A DNA stretch of 64,000 bases from Crocinitomicaceae bacterium (GCA_023262855.1 JALQYQ010000009.1:1-64000); one strand, 5' to 3'. Shown: positions 25,194 to 34,660, counted from the stretch's first letter. Numbers and translations: made by a program. The notes: generated from the sequence alone by a model not told the origin.

Positions 25194-26648
25194 TTATTTT
25201 TTTGCTGGGTAAAGTTTCCCATCTGGGGCTTTACCTGGTGTATTTGGTAAGGATAACACAAAGGATGCAACTTGTTGTATTTGAACAGGATTCAATTTAG
25301 AAGCATGTTCAGGCATTCCGTTTGGTGTTCCCAATTTGATTGTTTTAAACAAGTCTTTGATATCAGGACCATAAATCCAATGGTCATCTGTTAAGTTCGG
25401 ACCGATATTACCTTCACCTTTCGGGTTGTGACATACTACACAGTTCGATTCGAAGATTGCCTTTCCTGAAGAGATTGCAGCGTCGTCAGTTAAGAGAGTT
25501 GCATTTGTTTCATCGACATTCATTGCATGTTCTTCTTGGTATTTTTTCACATCCGCTTTCGCTTGAGCAATTTCTTTATCGTATGCTTTGATTTGTAAAT
25601 CGCTTGTTTGGAAGATATGGTAATTGAATACATAAACTACTGCGAAGATAATTGTAGCGAAGAATCCCCAAACCCACCAAGGTGGTAAGTTGTTGTCCAA
25701 CTCGCGAATTCCGTCGTATTCATGTTGCATTAAAATTGTATGTTCTTCTTCAATTGCAACAGCATCTGTTAAGATTACATTTATTTTCTTAATCGCTGTT
25801 TCCGGAGCAACTTCAGCTGCTTTTGGACGAGCCATTGCCATGAAGTCTCTGAACATTCTTCTTAAGTAGAACAATACACCTAATAAAATCACATTGATGA
25901 CAACCATGAAATACAAATCCATGTTTTCAACCACTAACCAAGGTGTTCCTTTTTCAGCTTCTCCAGCTGCCATGAATGTTAAAGCGTGAGAGTTATTTCC
26001 AATTGTCATTGCACCAAATGCTCCGATGATAGCTAAAATAGAAGCTACAGGAGTTGAGTTCTCACCATTAGCTTTTGATTTTTCTTCCAATTTTTTCTTG
26101 AAGTAATCAGATTTCACCAAGGTTGTAATTGAAGTTGACATAATGATAATTGCAATTAACAATACAACGATACTTCCAAACAACCAATAGAACAATGTTA
26201 AGTTCTCATTGTAATCTGGAACGAAAGTTACGTTTGCGTTTGGATCTGTTACTCCTGCTGTTGCACCATCTGCTGGAGCTGCAGCAGAGGCTGCTGCCGG
26301 TGCGTACGTGTCAATGTAATTTAAGATTGCATCCAACTCTTCGTTTGTAACAACTTGTGGAGTCATGGCAGCAGGACTAAACCCTTTAATTTCGTTTGCC
26401 ATTTTACTTTTTCCAGAAGCAATCAACGCTTCAGAGTTTTTAACCCATTCGTAGATTAATTCTCCTTCACCTGCATCGGTCCATTTTTGTTTTACACCTT
26501 TAAGGTTAGGTCCAGTAGAATTTTTATCTACCATGTGGCAGGTATTACACTTTGCCTTGAATAACTGCTCACCATCTTGAGCAATTGCTTGCTGCCCACC
26601 CAACCAAAGGGTGAAGACAGCTAAACTTATATTGAAATACTTTTTCAT
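25194..26648 (-). CDS. ccoP: cbb3-type cytochrome c oxidase subunit CcoP (dihaem, rearranged domain order)
   Basis: This membrane-bound dihaem cytochrome c donates electrons to the catalytic subunit. The 484-residue product has a signal peptide (about 1-24), a first cytochrome c domain with C34-x-x-C37-H38, two membrane helices with a loop between them, a FixP_N-like helix (about 320-345), and a second cytochrome c domain with C403-x-x-C406-H407. Classical CcoP has its membrane anchor first and both haem domains after it, so here one haem domain precedes the helices. It follows the small ccoQ-like gene by 29 bp. Confidence 0.92.
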   Translation of the reverse strand: MKKYFNISLAVFTLWLGGQQAIAQDGEQLFKAKCNTCHMVDKNSTGPNLKGVKQKWTDAGEGELIYEWVKNSEALIASGKSKMANEIKGFSPAAMTPQVVTNEELDAILNYIDTYAPAAASAAAPADGATAGVTDPNANVTFVPDYNENLTLFYWLFGSIVVLLIAIIIMSTSITTLVKSDYFKKKLEEKSKANGENSTPVASILAIIGAFGAMTIGNNSHALTFMAAGEAEKGTPWLVVENMDLYFMVVINVILLGVLFYLRRMFRDFMAMARPKAAEVAPETAIKKINVILTDAVAIEEEHTILMQHEYDGIRELDNNLPPWWVWGFFATIIFAVVYVFNYHIFQTSDLQIKAYDKEIAQAKADVKKYQEEHAMNVDETNATLLTDDAAISSGKAIFESNCVVCHNPKGEGNIGPNLTDDHWIYGPDIKDLFKTIKLGTPNGMPEHASKLNPVQIQQVASFVLSLPNTPGKAPDGKLYPAKK

Positions 26649-26677
26649 GACTTTCTTATTAAATGAACATCAATCGA

Positions 26678-26869
26678 TTATTGTTTGTATTCACCAGCGG
26701 CATCCTTTTCAAAAGGGATATCGCTTAGTTCTGTTACCTCAGCCTTTGTCATTCGAATTACCATTGTGATAACAACAGCGAAGAAGATGACAAAGATTAA
26801 CAAAGACAGTAATGGATAAAATTCAACACCATCGATATTTGTTAAGTTATGTTTGATAAATCGTAACAT
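26678..26869 (-). CDS. ccoQ: small CcoQ-like membrane protein
   Basis: This 63-residue protein has one transmembrane helix (about 18-42, PLLSLLIFVIFFAVVITMV). It sits between ccoNO and ccoP, exactly where the small subunit CcoQ is found. Sequence similarity to proteobacterial CcoQ is not obvious; the call rests on size, topology and position. CcoQ stabilises the oxidase complex in other bacteria. Confidence 0.7.
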   Translation of the reverse strand: MLRFIKHNLTNIDGVEFYPLLSLLIFVIFFAVVITMVIRMTKAEVTELSDIPFEKDAAGEYKQ

Positions 26870-26887
26870 GTTCTTTGTTTTTTGATG

Positions 26888-29086
26888 TTATTTTTTAACT
26901 GTTTTTGTTTGTGCTTTGATGTCAGTACCCAAACGTTGTAAGTAAGCGATGATTGCAACTACTTCTTTCGATTTCATTTTCTCAACCTCCGCTTTTTTGT
27001 TGAACGTTTTCTGCATTTTCGGAGGTAAAGAATTGTACATTTCATCTACGATGTTTTCAGCGATTGCAAGTGCTTGTTTTTCTGCATCACCTTGTGCTTT
27101 TTTCTCGTATCCTTTTGCGTAAGGAACACCAAGCGTTTGCATTGCACTAATTTTCGCTTCGATCATTGATAAGTCAAGTGAATTTTCATCATCCATCCAA
27201 ATGTAAGCTGGCATGATAGAACCTTGAGATACATCTTTCGGACGAATCATGTGTTGGTAGTGCCAGTAATTACTTCTTAAACCACCTTCACGAGCTAAAT
27301 CTGGACCTGTACGTTTAGAACCCCATTGGAACGGGTGATCGTAAACAAATTCTCCTGATTTAGAATACTCACCGTAACGTGCAGTTTCAAAACGCAATGG
27401 ACGAACCATTTGAGAGTGACAGTTGTAACATCCCTCACGGATATACATGTCACGTCCTTGTAATTCAAGTGGCGTATATGGTTTCACACTAGAGATTGTT
27501 GGAACGTTGCTTTTCACAATCATCGTTGGGATAATTTCAACCAAACCACCAATCGCAACAACAACGATACTAACAATCATGAAACGAATTGGACGTTTTT
27601 CAATACTTCTGTGCCAGTATTCTTTTCCTTCTTTCAGTTTAACATTTGCGTTTTTAGTCACTGTTGCCTCTGCTTCTTCGTTAGCCAAGAAGTTTCCTGC
27701 TTTAGCAGTTTTAATCAAGTTATAGAACATCATAACTGCACCAGCGATGAACAATAGACCACCAATAGAACGTAGGATGTAGTATGGGTGCAAAGCATCA
27801 ACTGTTTTCAAGAAATCTGAATTTACCAACGTTCCATCTGGATTGAAATCTTGCCACATCAAACCTTGCATGAAACCAGCAATGTACATTGGAATTGCAT
27901 ACAATAAGATACCTAATGTTGCAATCCAGAAGTGTTGGTTCGCTAATTTTTTAGAGTATAATTCAACACGGAATAATTTAGGGAATAACCAGTATAACAT
28001 ACCAAATGTCATCATACCATTCCATCCTAAACCTCCAACGTGAACGTGAGCAATTGTCCAATCTGTAAAGTGAGACAACATGTTCACATTTTTCAATGAT
28101 AACAATGGACCTTCAAAGGTTGCCATACCGTAACATGTTAAGGCAACAACCATGAATTTCAACATTACATCGTCACGAACACGGTCCCAAGCTCCACGCA
28201 TTGTTAACAAACCGTTCAACATACCACCCCAAGATGGAGCAATCAACATCACAGAGAAAACAACCCCTAAACTTTGTGCCCAATCAGGAAGTGAAGTATA
28301 TAATAAGTGGTGAGGTCCAGCCCAGATATAGATGAAGATCAATGCCCAAAAGTGGATAATTGATAAGCGGTATGAATAAACTGGACGTTGTGCAGCTTTC
28401 GGCACAAAGTAGTACATCAAACCTAAATAAGGAGTTGTTAAGAAGAATGCCACCGCATTATGTCCGTACCACCATTGTACAAGCGCATCTTGAACTCCAG
28501 CGTACCAAGAGTAACTTTTCAAGAAAGATACTGGTAATTCAAACGAGTTAAAGATGTGTAAGATAGCAACTGTTACAAATGTTGCGATGTAGAACCAAAT
28601 TGCAACGTACAAGTGTTTTACACGTCTCGTTAAAATCGTTGCGAACATGTTGAATCCGAACACTACCCAAAGTAAGGTAATTAAGATATCGATCCACCAC
28701 TCTAGTTCAGCGTATTCTTTACCTGAAGTGATACCAAAAGGCAAGGTTGCAACAGCACATAAAATGATAAACTGCCAACCCCAAAAGTTGATATTACTCA
28801 ATTTATCACTCCACATTCTTGTTTTTAACAAGCGTTGTAACGAGTAATAAACCCCCATGAAAATTCCATTCCCTACGAATGCAAAAATCACTGCATTGGT
28901 ATGCAATGGTCTTAATCTACCAAAGGACAAGAAACTGAATCCTAGGTAATCATTAAAAAATTCCGGAAAAGCTAATTGCAATGCAATTATTAATCCGACC
29001 AGCATACCCGTGATACCCCAAATAATTGTGGCCCAGGCAAAATTTCTTACGATCTTATTGTCGTAACTAAACTTCTGTACTTCCAT
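26888..29086 (-). CDS. ccoNO: cbb3-type cytochrome c oxidase, fused CcoN-CcoO
   Basis: This is a fusion of the catalytic subunit and the monohaem cytochrome c subunit of the high-affinity oxidase. In the 732-residue product, about 1-465 is CcoN (twelve helices, with haem/CuB histidines in motifs such as WWYGHNAVAFF and AGPHHLLYTSLPDW). After a linker and one helix (about 500-522), the CcoO part has CYNCH near residue 553 and an M-rich region after it. Such fusions are common in Bacteroidota. It overlaps ccoS by 20 bp. Confidence 0.96.
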   Translation of the reverse strand: MEVQKFSYDNKIVRNFAWATIIWGITGMLVGLIIALQLAFPEFFNDYLGFSFLSFGRLRPLHTNAVIFAFVGNGIFMGVYYSLQRLLKTRMWSDKLSNINFWGWQFIILCAVATLPFGITSGKEYAELEWWIDILITLLWVVFGFNMFATILTRRVKHLYVAIWFYIATFVTVAILHIFNSFELPVSFLKSYSWYAGVQDALVQWWYGHNAVAFFLTTPYLGLMYYFVPKAAQRPVYSYRLSIIHFWALIFIYIWAGPHHLLYTSLPDWAQSLGVVFSVMLIAPSWGGMLNGLLTMRGAWDRVRDDVMLKFMVVALTCYGMATFEGPLLSLKNVNMLSHFTDWTIAHVHVGGLGWNGMMTFGMLYWLFPKLFRVELYSKKLANQHFWIATLGILLYAIPMYIAGFMQGLMWQDFNPDGTLVNSDFLKTVDALHPYYILRSIGGLLFIAGAVMMFYNLIKTAKAGNFLANEEAEATVTKNANVKLKEGKEYWHRSIEKRPIRFMIVSIVVVAIGGLVEIIPTMIVKSNVPTISSVKPYTPLELQGRDMYIREGCYNCHSQMVRPLRFETARYGEYSKSGEFVYDHPFQWGSKRTGPDLAREGGLRSNYWHYQHMIRPKDVSQGSIMPAYIWMDDENSLDLSMIEAKISAMQTLGVPYAKGYEKKAQGDAEKQALAIAENIVDEMYNSLPPKMQKTFNKKAEVEKMKSKEVVAIIAYLQRLGTDIKAQTKTVKK

Positions 29087-29264
29087 CTGATTGTTTATTT
29101 GTTTTTTGATTTGTTTTTTGACTTATTTCGTCGTCGAAGAGAATTCTTACTGAAGGCGTGTAATCATCATCGAATTGCCCTGATTTTGTTGCCCAAAAGA
29201 ACGACGCTAAAAAGAACAGCGCGACGATTAAACTTACGATTAGCATTATGTATATCATTCCCAT
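29067..29264 (-). CDS. ccoS: cbb3 oxidase maturation protein CcoS
   Basis: This 65-residue, single-helix protein (N-terminal YIMLIVSLIVALFFLASFFW) contains the family segment WATKSGQFDD. CcoS is needed to insert haem b and CuB into the catalytic subunit. It overlaps ccoNO by 20 bp, so the two are coupled. It is the first gene of the oxidase operon and follows a TGAT-N4-ATCA palindrome. Confidence 0.92.
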   Translation of the reverse strand: MGMIYIMLIVSLIVALFFLASFFWATKSGQFDDDYTPSVRILFDDEISQKTNQKTNKQSDGSTEV

Positions 29265-29286
29265 AGTACAAATGTCATGAGATTGT

Positions 29287-29333
29287 CAAAAGAAAAGAAT
29301 GATAGGTGTTAGTCTAAAAACTGATTTCTATCA
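29287..29333 (-). promoter_or_regulatory. predicted ccoS promoter with Fnr box
   Basis: TGATTTCTATCA (29322-29333) is an exact TGAT-N4-ATCA Fnr-type palindrome. On the minus strand, TTCTTTTG (29294-29287) matches the -7 consensus TAnnTTTG at all but one position. The box centre lies 40.5 bp from the end of that element, close to the class II activator position. Confidence 0.6.
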
Positions 29334-29378
29334 TGTTTTTCAAATAGTGGTTTCTCATTGAGCCAATGTAAGATAGAA

Positions 29379-31733
29379 CTATTTTTTTAAATAAACTAAA
29401 AAAGTACTAATTAAAACAACTGTAATCGAGCTGATTGGCATTAAAATAGCGGCTATCAGCGGAGTTAAGTTTCCTGAAATTGCAAAGCTTAAACCGACAA
29501 TATTGTATGAAACAGAAAAGGCTAAACAGACTTTTAATACTGTTTTTGAGAAATTAGAAATACTCAATAAACGATCCAATTGTGCCAATTTTGAAGCCTC
29601 AATAATTGCATCTGAAGAAGGTGTAAATCGAAATACATCTTCTGAAACAGCAATACCAACATCTGCTTTTCCTAATGCACCAGAATCATTTAATCCATCT
29701 CCAACCATCAAGACACTTTTTCCTTGTTTATTTAACGATTCAATGTAATCGAGTTTGTCTTTTGGTGTTTGTTGAAAAAGCAAAACACTATCCTTTGGAA
29801 ATAATTTTTGCATGAGCGCTTTATCTTTGTCTTTGTCACCCGATAACACATGTAAACGATAGGATTTTAATGAATGAAGTAAATCTTCTATTCCAATTCT
29901 TAACTCTGAACTAAAGATAAAACGACCTGTTTTCCCATTACTCAAACGCACAAACGAAGATGTTTCGTTTTCATCAACTACACTTAAATCAGTAAAAAAT
30001 GGATTTCCAATCTTAACATTTAAACCGTGAATTGAACCTGAAATTCCCTTTCCTGAAACCTCATCAAAATCTGCTATTTCGTCTGTGCTGGCAATGTTTT
30101 GGGCTTTCAAACAAGCAACAATTGCCCTAGAAAGTGGGTGCGTTGACGAATTTGCCAAACAATAAATTGCTTCCTTATCTTCCACTGATAATTCGTCCCC
30201 TACAAAATCTACTTTGTGCGTTGTACCAGTCGTTAAAGTTCCAGTTTTATCAAATACAATATCTGTGATTTCATTCATGCGTTCAATAACTCCGGTATTC
30301 TTCAAATACAACCCTTTTCTACCCAGTAAACGCATCACATTTCCAAACGTGAATGGAGCCGAAAGTGCCAAGGCACATGGACAGGCAACAATCAAAATAG
30401 AAACTACAATTTGCGTGATTCGCGTTGCATCGACAAAAGCCCATGCAATGGAAGAAACACCTGCAATAATCAAAATAATAATTAAGAAATAGAAGGACAA
30501 ACGGTCTTGATACAAGAAACTTGTGCGTGTTTTTTTATCTGTTTGTACGTCGTTCCATAATTGCGTCAAATGACTTCTATTACTTTCCTTTTCAACTTGA
30601 AGCGTAATTCGTTGGCCTAATAACTTTCCTCCGGCATATATAAAATCTCCTTTCTTTTTATTGATCGGAACGGCTTCACCGGTAACAAAACTATAATCAA
30701 TTTTTGCTGAGTCGGACAATAAAATACTGTCACAAGGAATCACTTCTTCGTTACGGATCAACACCGTATCTTGTACATTTAACTGCTCAATTTCAACAAT
30801 TTCCTCTTTTCCATCAATTAATCGCGTAACGGCAACTGGAAAGTAGGATGTGTAATCACGCTCAAAGGAAAGGGTTTTATAAGTTTTATTTTGGAACCAT
30901 TTCCCTATCAACAAGAAGAAAATAAATCCTGCAAAAGAATCCATGTATCCTGGACCGTAACCAGCCATAATGCTGTAAGAACTTTGTGCGTAAAGAGCGA
31001 TAATACCAATTGTAATCGGCACATCTAAATTCAAACTTTTGTAGCGCAAAGCTTTGTACGCAGAAATAAAATACTCGGATGCAGAAAATAACAATACTGG
31101 AATAGAAACTGCGAAAGACAAGTAAGAGGTAAAATTTCTAAACTCTGGATTATCGCCTTCAATGCCCAGGTATTCAGGAAAACTCCAAAGCATAATGCTT
31201 CCAAATGCAAAACCAGCGACACCGAGTTTGTATAAAAATTTCTTATCTAGTTTTTTCTCTGTTTGATTTCTGTTTCCAAAATTAGGTGCATATCCAATTC
31301 GATCCAACAACAAGGCTAATTGCGCCAAACTCAAAACTGATTGGTCAAATACAATTGACGCTTCTCGTTTTGCAAAATTAACTTGGCAATTCAAAATGGC
31401 AGGTTCAATCTTGGCGATGTTTTCAAGTAAATAGATACATGAAGAACAGTGGATTTGTGGTAAAAAAAGTGTTACTCGAGCAGTCGTTTCATCCTCAAAA
31501 TCAATGAATTTTGTTTTAATCGATTCAACTTCTAAAAAAGCATATTTGTGTTGGTTACTTTCTGAGGGCTTTGCACCAGCATTTGATTCCAAGGTGTAAA
31601 AATTGCCTAAATTATTATCTTTCAATAATTGATAAACAGTTTTACATCCGTTGCAACAGAAAGGTTTTTCGTCAAAAAAATAACCTTTTCCGATTACCTC
31701 ATCTCCGCAGTGGTAACAAATTTTGTCCGTCAT
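29379..31733 (-). CDS. ccoI: copper-transporting P-type ATPase for cbb3 oxidase assembly (CcoI/FixI)
   Basis: This copper exporter supplies the cbb3 oxidase. I start at the ATG at 31733 (784 residues), because it gives an ATGA overlap with the hemN stop and a clean N-terminus MTDKICYHC. In order: an N-terminal cysteine-rich zinc-finger-like motif (CYHC, CCNGC), a metal-binding HMA domain (CSSC), membrane helices, the CPC ion motif near residue 452 (VACPCALALS), DKTGT near 494, an HP motif (SSTHPLSRA) and GDGLND. All catalytic motifs are intact. Confidence 0.94.
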   Translation of the reverse strand: MTDKICYHCGDEVIGKGYFFDEKPFCCNGCKTVYQLLKDNNLGNFYTLESNAGAKPSESNQHKYAFLEVESIKTKFIDFEDETTARVTLFLPQIHCSSCIYLLENIAKIEPAILNCQVNFAKREASIVFDQSVLSLAQLALLLDRIGYAPNFGNRNQTEKKLDKKFLYKLGVAGFAFGSIMLWSFPEYLGIEGDNPEFRNFTSYLSFAVSIPVLLFSASEYFISAYKALRYKSLNLDVPITIGIIALYAQSSYSIMAGYGPGYMDSFAGFIFFLLIGKWFQNKTYKTLSFERDYTSYFPVAVTRLIDGKEEIVEIEQLNVQDTVLIRNEEVIPCDSILLSDSAKIDYSFVTGEAVPINKKKGDFIYAGGKLLGQRITLQVEKESNRSHLTQLWNDVQTDKKTRTSFLYQDRLSFYFLIIILIIAGVSSIAWAFVDATRITQIVVSILIVACPCALALSAPFTFGNVMRLLGRKGLYLKNTGVIERMNEITDIVFDKTGTLTTGTTHKVDFVGDELSVEDKEAIYCLANSSTHPLSRAIVACLKAQNIASTDEIADFDEVSGKGISGSIHGLNVKIGNPFFTDLSVVDENETSSFVRLSNGKTGRFIFSSELRIGIEDLLHSLKSYRLHVLSGDKDKDKALMQKLFPKDSVLLFQQTPKDKLDYIESLNKQGKSVLMVGDGLNDSGALGKADVGIAVSEDVFRFTPSSDAIIEASKLAQLDRLLSISNFSKTVLKVCLAFSVSYNIVGLSFAISGNLTPLIAAILMPISSITVVLISTFLVYLKK

Positions 31734-33094
31734 ATTGTTTGAGAGAACATGCGTTCTAATTTTATATTTGGTTCCAAGTCTTGATCGAAAATCATGCAGC
31801 AATTTCGCACAAATGGTATTCCTTCTGTCGTGACTAGAACCTTATCTCCATCAAGTTGTACCAAGCCATCTGAAATCATTCCTTTAAGACGTTTTTTAAT
31901 CAATTGATGTACTTCTTTGAATACTGAATCTGCTTTAAAAGTCGTTTCAAAATGACACATTAAATCCAAAATATACGTGCGGATTTCAACATCCAACTCA
32001 CTCAACAAATGTCCACGAAAAACTGGTAATTGACCATTTTCAATTTGTTCCAAATAACCTTCAACTGATTTATCGTTTTGAGCAAATCCGAACCAACTAT
32101 CTGAAATAGCTGACATTCCAAGTCCAATCATTAAATTGGTATCTTGAGTAGTGTAGCCCATGAAGTTACGGTGTAAATTTTTAGAATTAAAGGCGATTGC
32201 TAAATCGTCGTGTGCGAGTGCAAAGTGGTCCATTCCAATTTCCATGTATCCTTCAGCCTCCAACATTTCTTTGGCTTTTTCATACAAGGCACGTTTCACT
32301 TCACTTTTTGGTAAATCTGACTCATCGAATCCGCGTTGACCATTTCCTTTGATCCACGGAACATGTGCATAACTGTACAAAGAAATACGATCTGGACGCA
32401 ATTCCAAGGTTTTTGTAACGGTATCGATAATATCTTCTAAGGTTTGTTTTGGTAGACCAAAAACCAAATCGTGACTAATCGATTTATACCCCATTTCACG
32501 TGCCGAAGTGTGAACAGCTTTCACTTGATCAAATGATTGGATGCGGTGAATTGCCTTTTGAACCACAGGACTGTAATCTTGAATTCCAAGGCTCAATCTT
32601 CTAAATCCGAAGTTATACAACTCTGTCAAGTGTTCATTGGTTGTATTGTTAGGATGAGCTTCAATACTCAACTCTACAAATTCTGGATCTACTTTTTCAG
32701 CCTTGAACAAGCCTTTCAATAAACGGATTAATTCACTTGGCGCAAAAAAAGTTGGGGTTCCTCCGCCGAAATGTAATTCTCGGATGTTTGGTTGAATGTT
32801 CAACTTCTCTTGATACATTTCCCATTCCTTCAAGACAGCATTGATGTAGGGAGATTCAACATCGTGATTTTTCGTAATTCTTTTGTGACAACCGCAGAAG
32901 GTGCACAAGCTTTCACAAAACGGCAGATGCACGTAAACACTGCAATCCTCTGAATTAAAAACAGTTAAATTGCGTTGAATCGTTGCTAGCCAATCAGCAC
33001 TTGAAAGTGGATCATTTTTCCAAAACGGAACGGTTGGATAAGAAGTATAACGCGGTCCCGGAACATTGTATTTGTCAATTATTTGCTTATCCAT
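31730..33094 (-). CDS. hemN: oxygen-independent coproporphyrinogen III oxidase
   Basis: This radical-SAM enzyme makes protoporphyrinogen IX without oxygen, needed for haem under low oxygen. Started at the ATG at 33094 it is 454 residues, close to the usual length, and begins MDKQIIDKYNVPGPRYTSYP. The radical-SAM cysteines are in CESLCTFCGCH. The region LHFGGGTPTF and the C-terminal HemN domain are present. The frame extends 21 codons further upstream but this crosses the predicted promoter. It is coupled to ccoI by a 4-bp overlap. Confidence 0.95.
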   Translation of the reverse strand: MDKQIIDKYNVPGPRYTSYPTVPFWKNDPLSSADWLATIQRNLTVFNSEDCSVYVHLPFCESLCTFCGCHKRITKNHDVESPYINAVLKEWEMYQEKLNIQPNIRELHFGGGTPTFFAPSELIRLLKGLFKAEKVDPEFVELSIEAHPNNTTNEHLTELYNFGFRRLSLGIQDYSPVVQKAIHRIQSFDQVKAVHTSAREMGYKSISHDLVFGLPKQTLEDIIDTVTKTLELRPDRISLYSYAHVPWIKGNGQRGFDESDLPKSEVKRALYEKAKEMLEAEGYMEIGMDHFALAHDDLAIAFNSKNLHRNFMGYTTQDTNLMIGLGMSAISDSWFGFAQNDKSVEGYLEQIENGQLPVFRGHLLSELDVEIRTYILDLMCHFETTFKADSVFKEVHQLIKKRLKGMISDGLVQLDGDKVLVTTEGIPFVRNCCMIFDQDLEPNIKLERMFSQTI

Positions 33095-33112
33095 GCTGAA
33101 AAAAATGTCTGA

Positions 33113-33190
33113 CAAAGGTACGCACCACTCATTTTTAAAAAAAATGATATTTATCATCTTTGAAATAATAATAGGAATATTTTATCTTTA
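33113..33190. promoter_or_regulatory. divergent hemN/fnr promoters sharing one Fnr box
   Basis: The palindrome ATGATATTTATCAT arms (33144-33157; core TGAT-N4-ATCA) lie between two -7 elements: TACCTTTG on the minus strand (33120-33113) for hemN, exact, and TATCTTTA on the plus strand (33183-33190), one mismatch, with TTTG at 33159-33162 as -33. The box centre is 37.5 bp from one -7 end and 39.5 bp from the other, so one Fnr dimer could control both genes. Confidence 0.7.
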
Positions 33191-33210
33191 CGGTGAGAAA
33201 ACCGAATAGA

Positions 33211-33900
33211 ATGTTGGATAAATCGCACAAACATGTGTCATGTGAAACCTGTGGAGCACGAAAAAGCTCACTTTTTGGTAGTTTTTGCGACCATGAAATT
33301 TCGCACGTTGACGAACAAAAATCATGTGCTTATTATAAAAAAGGTCAACCAATATTTATTGAAGGCAGCTTTCCACGTGGTGTTTTTTGCTTGAATCAAG
33401 GAAAAGTCAAAATTTTTACGCGAGGAGACGAAGGAAAGGAACAAATCATTCACATTGCAAAAGAGGGAGAAATCATAGGTTTCAGAGCTATGTTTAGTGG
33501 CGAACCCTATAAAGTTGCTGCTTCAACACTTGAAGAATGCAACATTTGTTTTATCGGCAAAGAGGATTTCTTGAATATGATTGATACCAATCCAACGTTG
33601 CGAAACGGTATCATGAAAGAATTGTCTAAGGAATTAGGTGATCGTGCGATTTTCATTACCAATATGGCACAAAAATCAGTTCGTGAACGTTTGGCGTTTG
33701 CCTTGTTAATTCTTGGAGATATTTATGGTGATGAACAAATCAATTTGACGCGAGAGGACATGGCGAACTTTGTAGGTACAGCCACTGAAACATTGATTCG
33801 TTTGTTAAAAGATTTCAAGGATGAGGGCATGATTGAAATTCACACCCGCAAACTTGAAATTATTGATGCTGATAAATTAATGCAATTGGCGGGAAGATAA
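33211..33900 (+). CDS. fnr: Crp/Fnr-family regulator, Fnr type
   Basis: This is a probable oxygen-sensing activator. From the ATG at 33211 it is 229 residues: an N-terminal cysteine group C11, C14, C26 and C39, a cyclic-nucleotide-binding-like domain (about 30-140), and a C-terminal winged helix with LTREDMANFVGTATETLIRL (about 178-197). A GTG at 33193 is also in frame, but the predicted transcription start near 33194 excludes it. The cysteines could bind a [4Fe-4S] cluster as in Fnr. The position beside hemN and the cbb3 genes supports an oxygen role. Confidence 0.85.
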   Translation: MLDKSHKHVSCETCGARKSSLFGSFCDHEISHVDEQKSCAYYKKGQPIFIEGSFPRGVFCLNQGKVKIFTRGDEGKEQIIHIAKEGEIIGFRAMFSGEPYKVAASTLEECNICFIGKEDFLNMIDTNPTLRNGIMKELSKELGDRAIFITNMAQKSVRERLAFALLILGDIYGDEQINLTREDMANFVGTATETLIRLLKDFKDEGMIEIHTRKLEIIDADKLMQLAGR

Positions 33901-33902
33901 TC

Positions 33903-34652
33903 CTACCATTTTGCATCGGGATATTTACTCGGCAAAAACTGCATTTCGGTTAAAATAAACCCTAAATTTTCAGAGTGTTTACCTTGTTTACCTCCATTTA
34001 ATTGGAATTGGTTTTCTGGAATTGACAAATGGGCCATGTAAAGAATTTCTCTTACTTTTTGGAACCATTGGTCTTTAACAACTTGTAAGTCTACCCCTAC
34101 TCCAGCTATGATCATTGCTGATTCTGCTTCACTTGGAACAAAGAATTCTTGAGAATATCTCCACAAGGTATCCAAAGCAAATTGTGTTTTACCATTTGCT
34201 AATTCCGTTCCTGCTCCCAAACGAATCATCCATTCAGAACTGCGGCGCAAATGATAGGTAACTTGTTTGATTGCTTTAAATCCAATCGATTTCAAGAATT
34301 CATCCTTGCTCTTTATCATTTCTGAATAGAAATAAAAGTTAAAAGCATCTGTTAGGAACTGACGAACCATGATGAATGCAAAGTCGCGATTTGGTTGTTC
34401 CACTAGAAGACAATTGTAGAATTCATGTTCACCTCGGCGGTACGGAAAATCGTCACCGATTCTACCTTTTCCTTCGATACGTGCGCACTCGTTGTAAATT
34501 GATTCTGCGATTCCAATTAAATCTAAAGCCACATTTGTATTCGCCAAATCCTCTTCCAAAAAAGGTCCATGGCTTGAATATTCACTCAAACGATGACTAA
34601 GAATCAGTGCATTGTCTGCAATTTGCAGGTAATAGTTAATTTTCGTTTCCAT
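33903..34652 (-). CDS. paaC: 1,2-phenylacetyl-CoA epoxidase subunit PaaC
   Basis: This is the structural partner of the diiron subunit PaaA in ring epoxidation of phenylacetyl-CoA. The 249-residue, all-helical product has the ferritin-like features LGIAESIYNECARIEGK-type and the KEVTYHLRRSSEWMIRLGAGT-like segment near residues 130-150. Length and position after paaB fit. Its stop lies 2 bp from the stop of the convergent fnr gene, with no terminator between. paaD and paaE would normally follow but cannot, since the next gene is fnr. Confidence 0.92.
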   Translation of the reverse strand: METKINYYLQIADNALILSHRLSEYSSHGPFLEEDLANTNVALDLIGIAESIYNECARIEGKGRIGDDFPYRRGEHEFYNCLLVEQPNRDFAFIMVRQFLTDAFNFYFYSEMIKSKDEFLKSIGFKAIKQVTYHLRRSSEWMIRLGAGTELANGKTQFALDTLWRYSQEFFVPSEAESAMIIAGVGVDLQVVKDQWFQKVREILYMAHLSIPENQFQLNGGKQGKHSENLGFILTEMQFLPSKYPDAKW

Positions 34653-34660
34653 CGTTGAAA

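Noticed and set aside
33193-33210. GTG at 33193 as start of the Fnr-type regulator
   Set aside because: The predicted transcription start lies near 33194 and would leave no room for it; the ATG at 33211 fits better.
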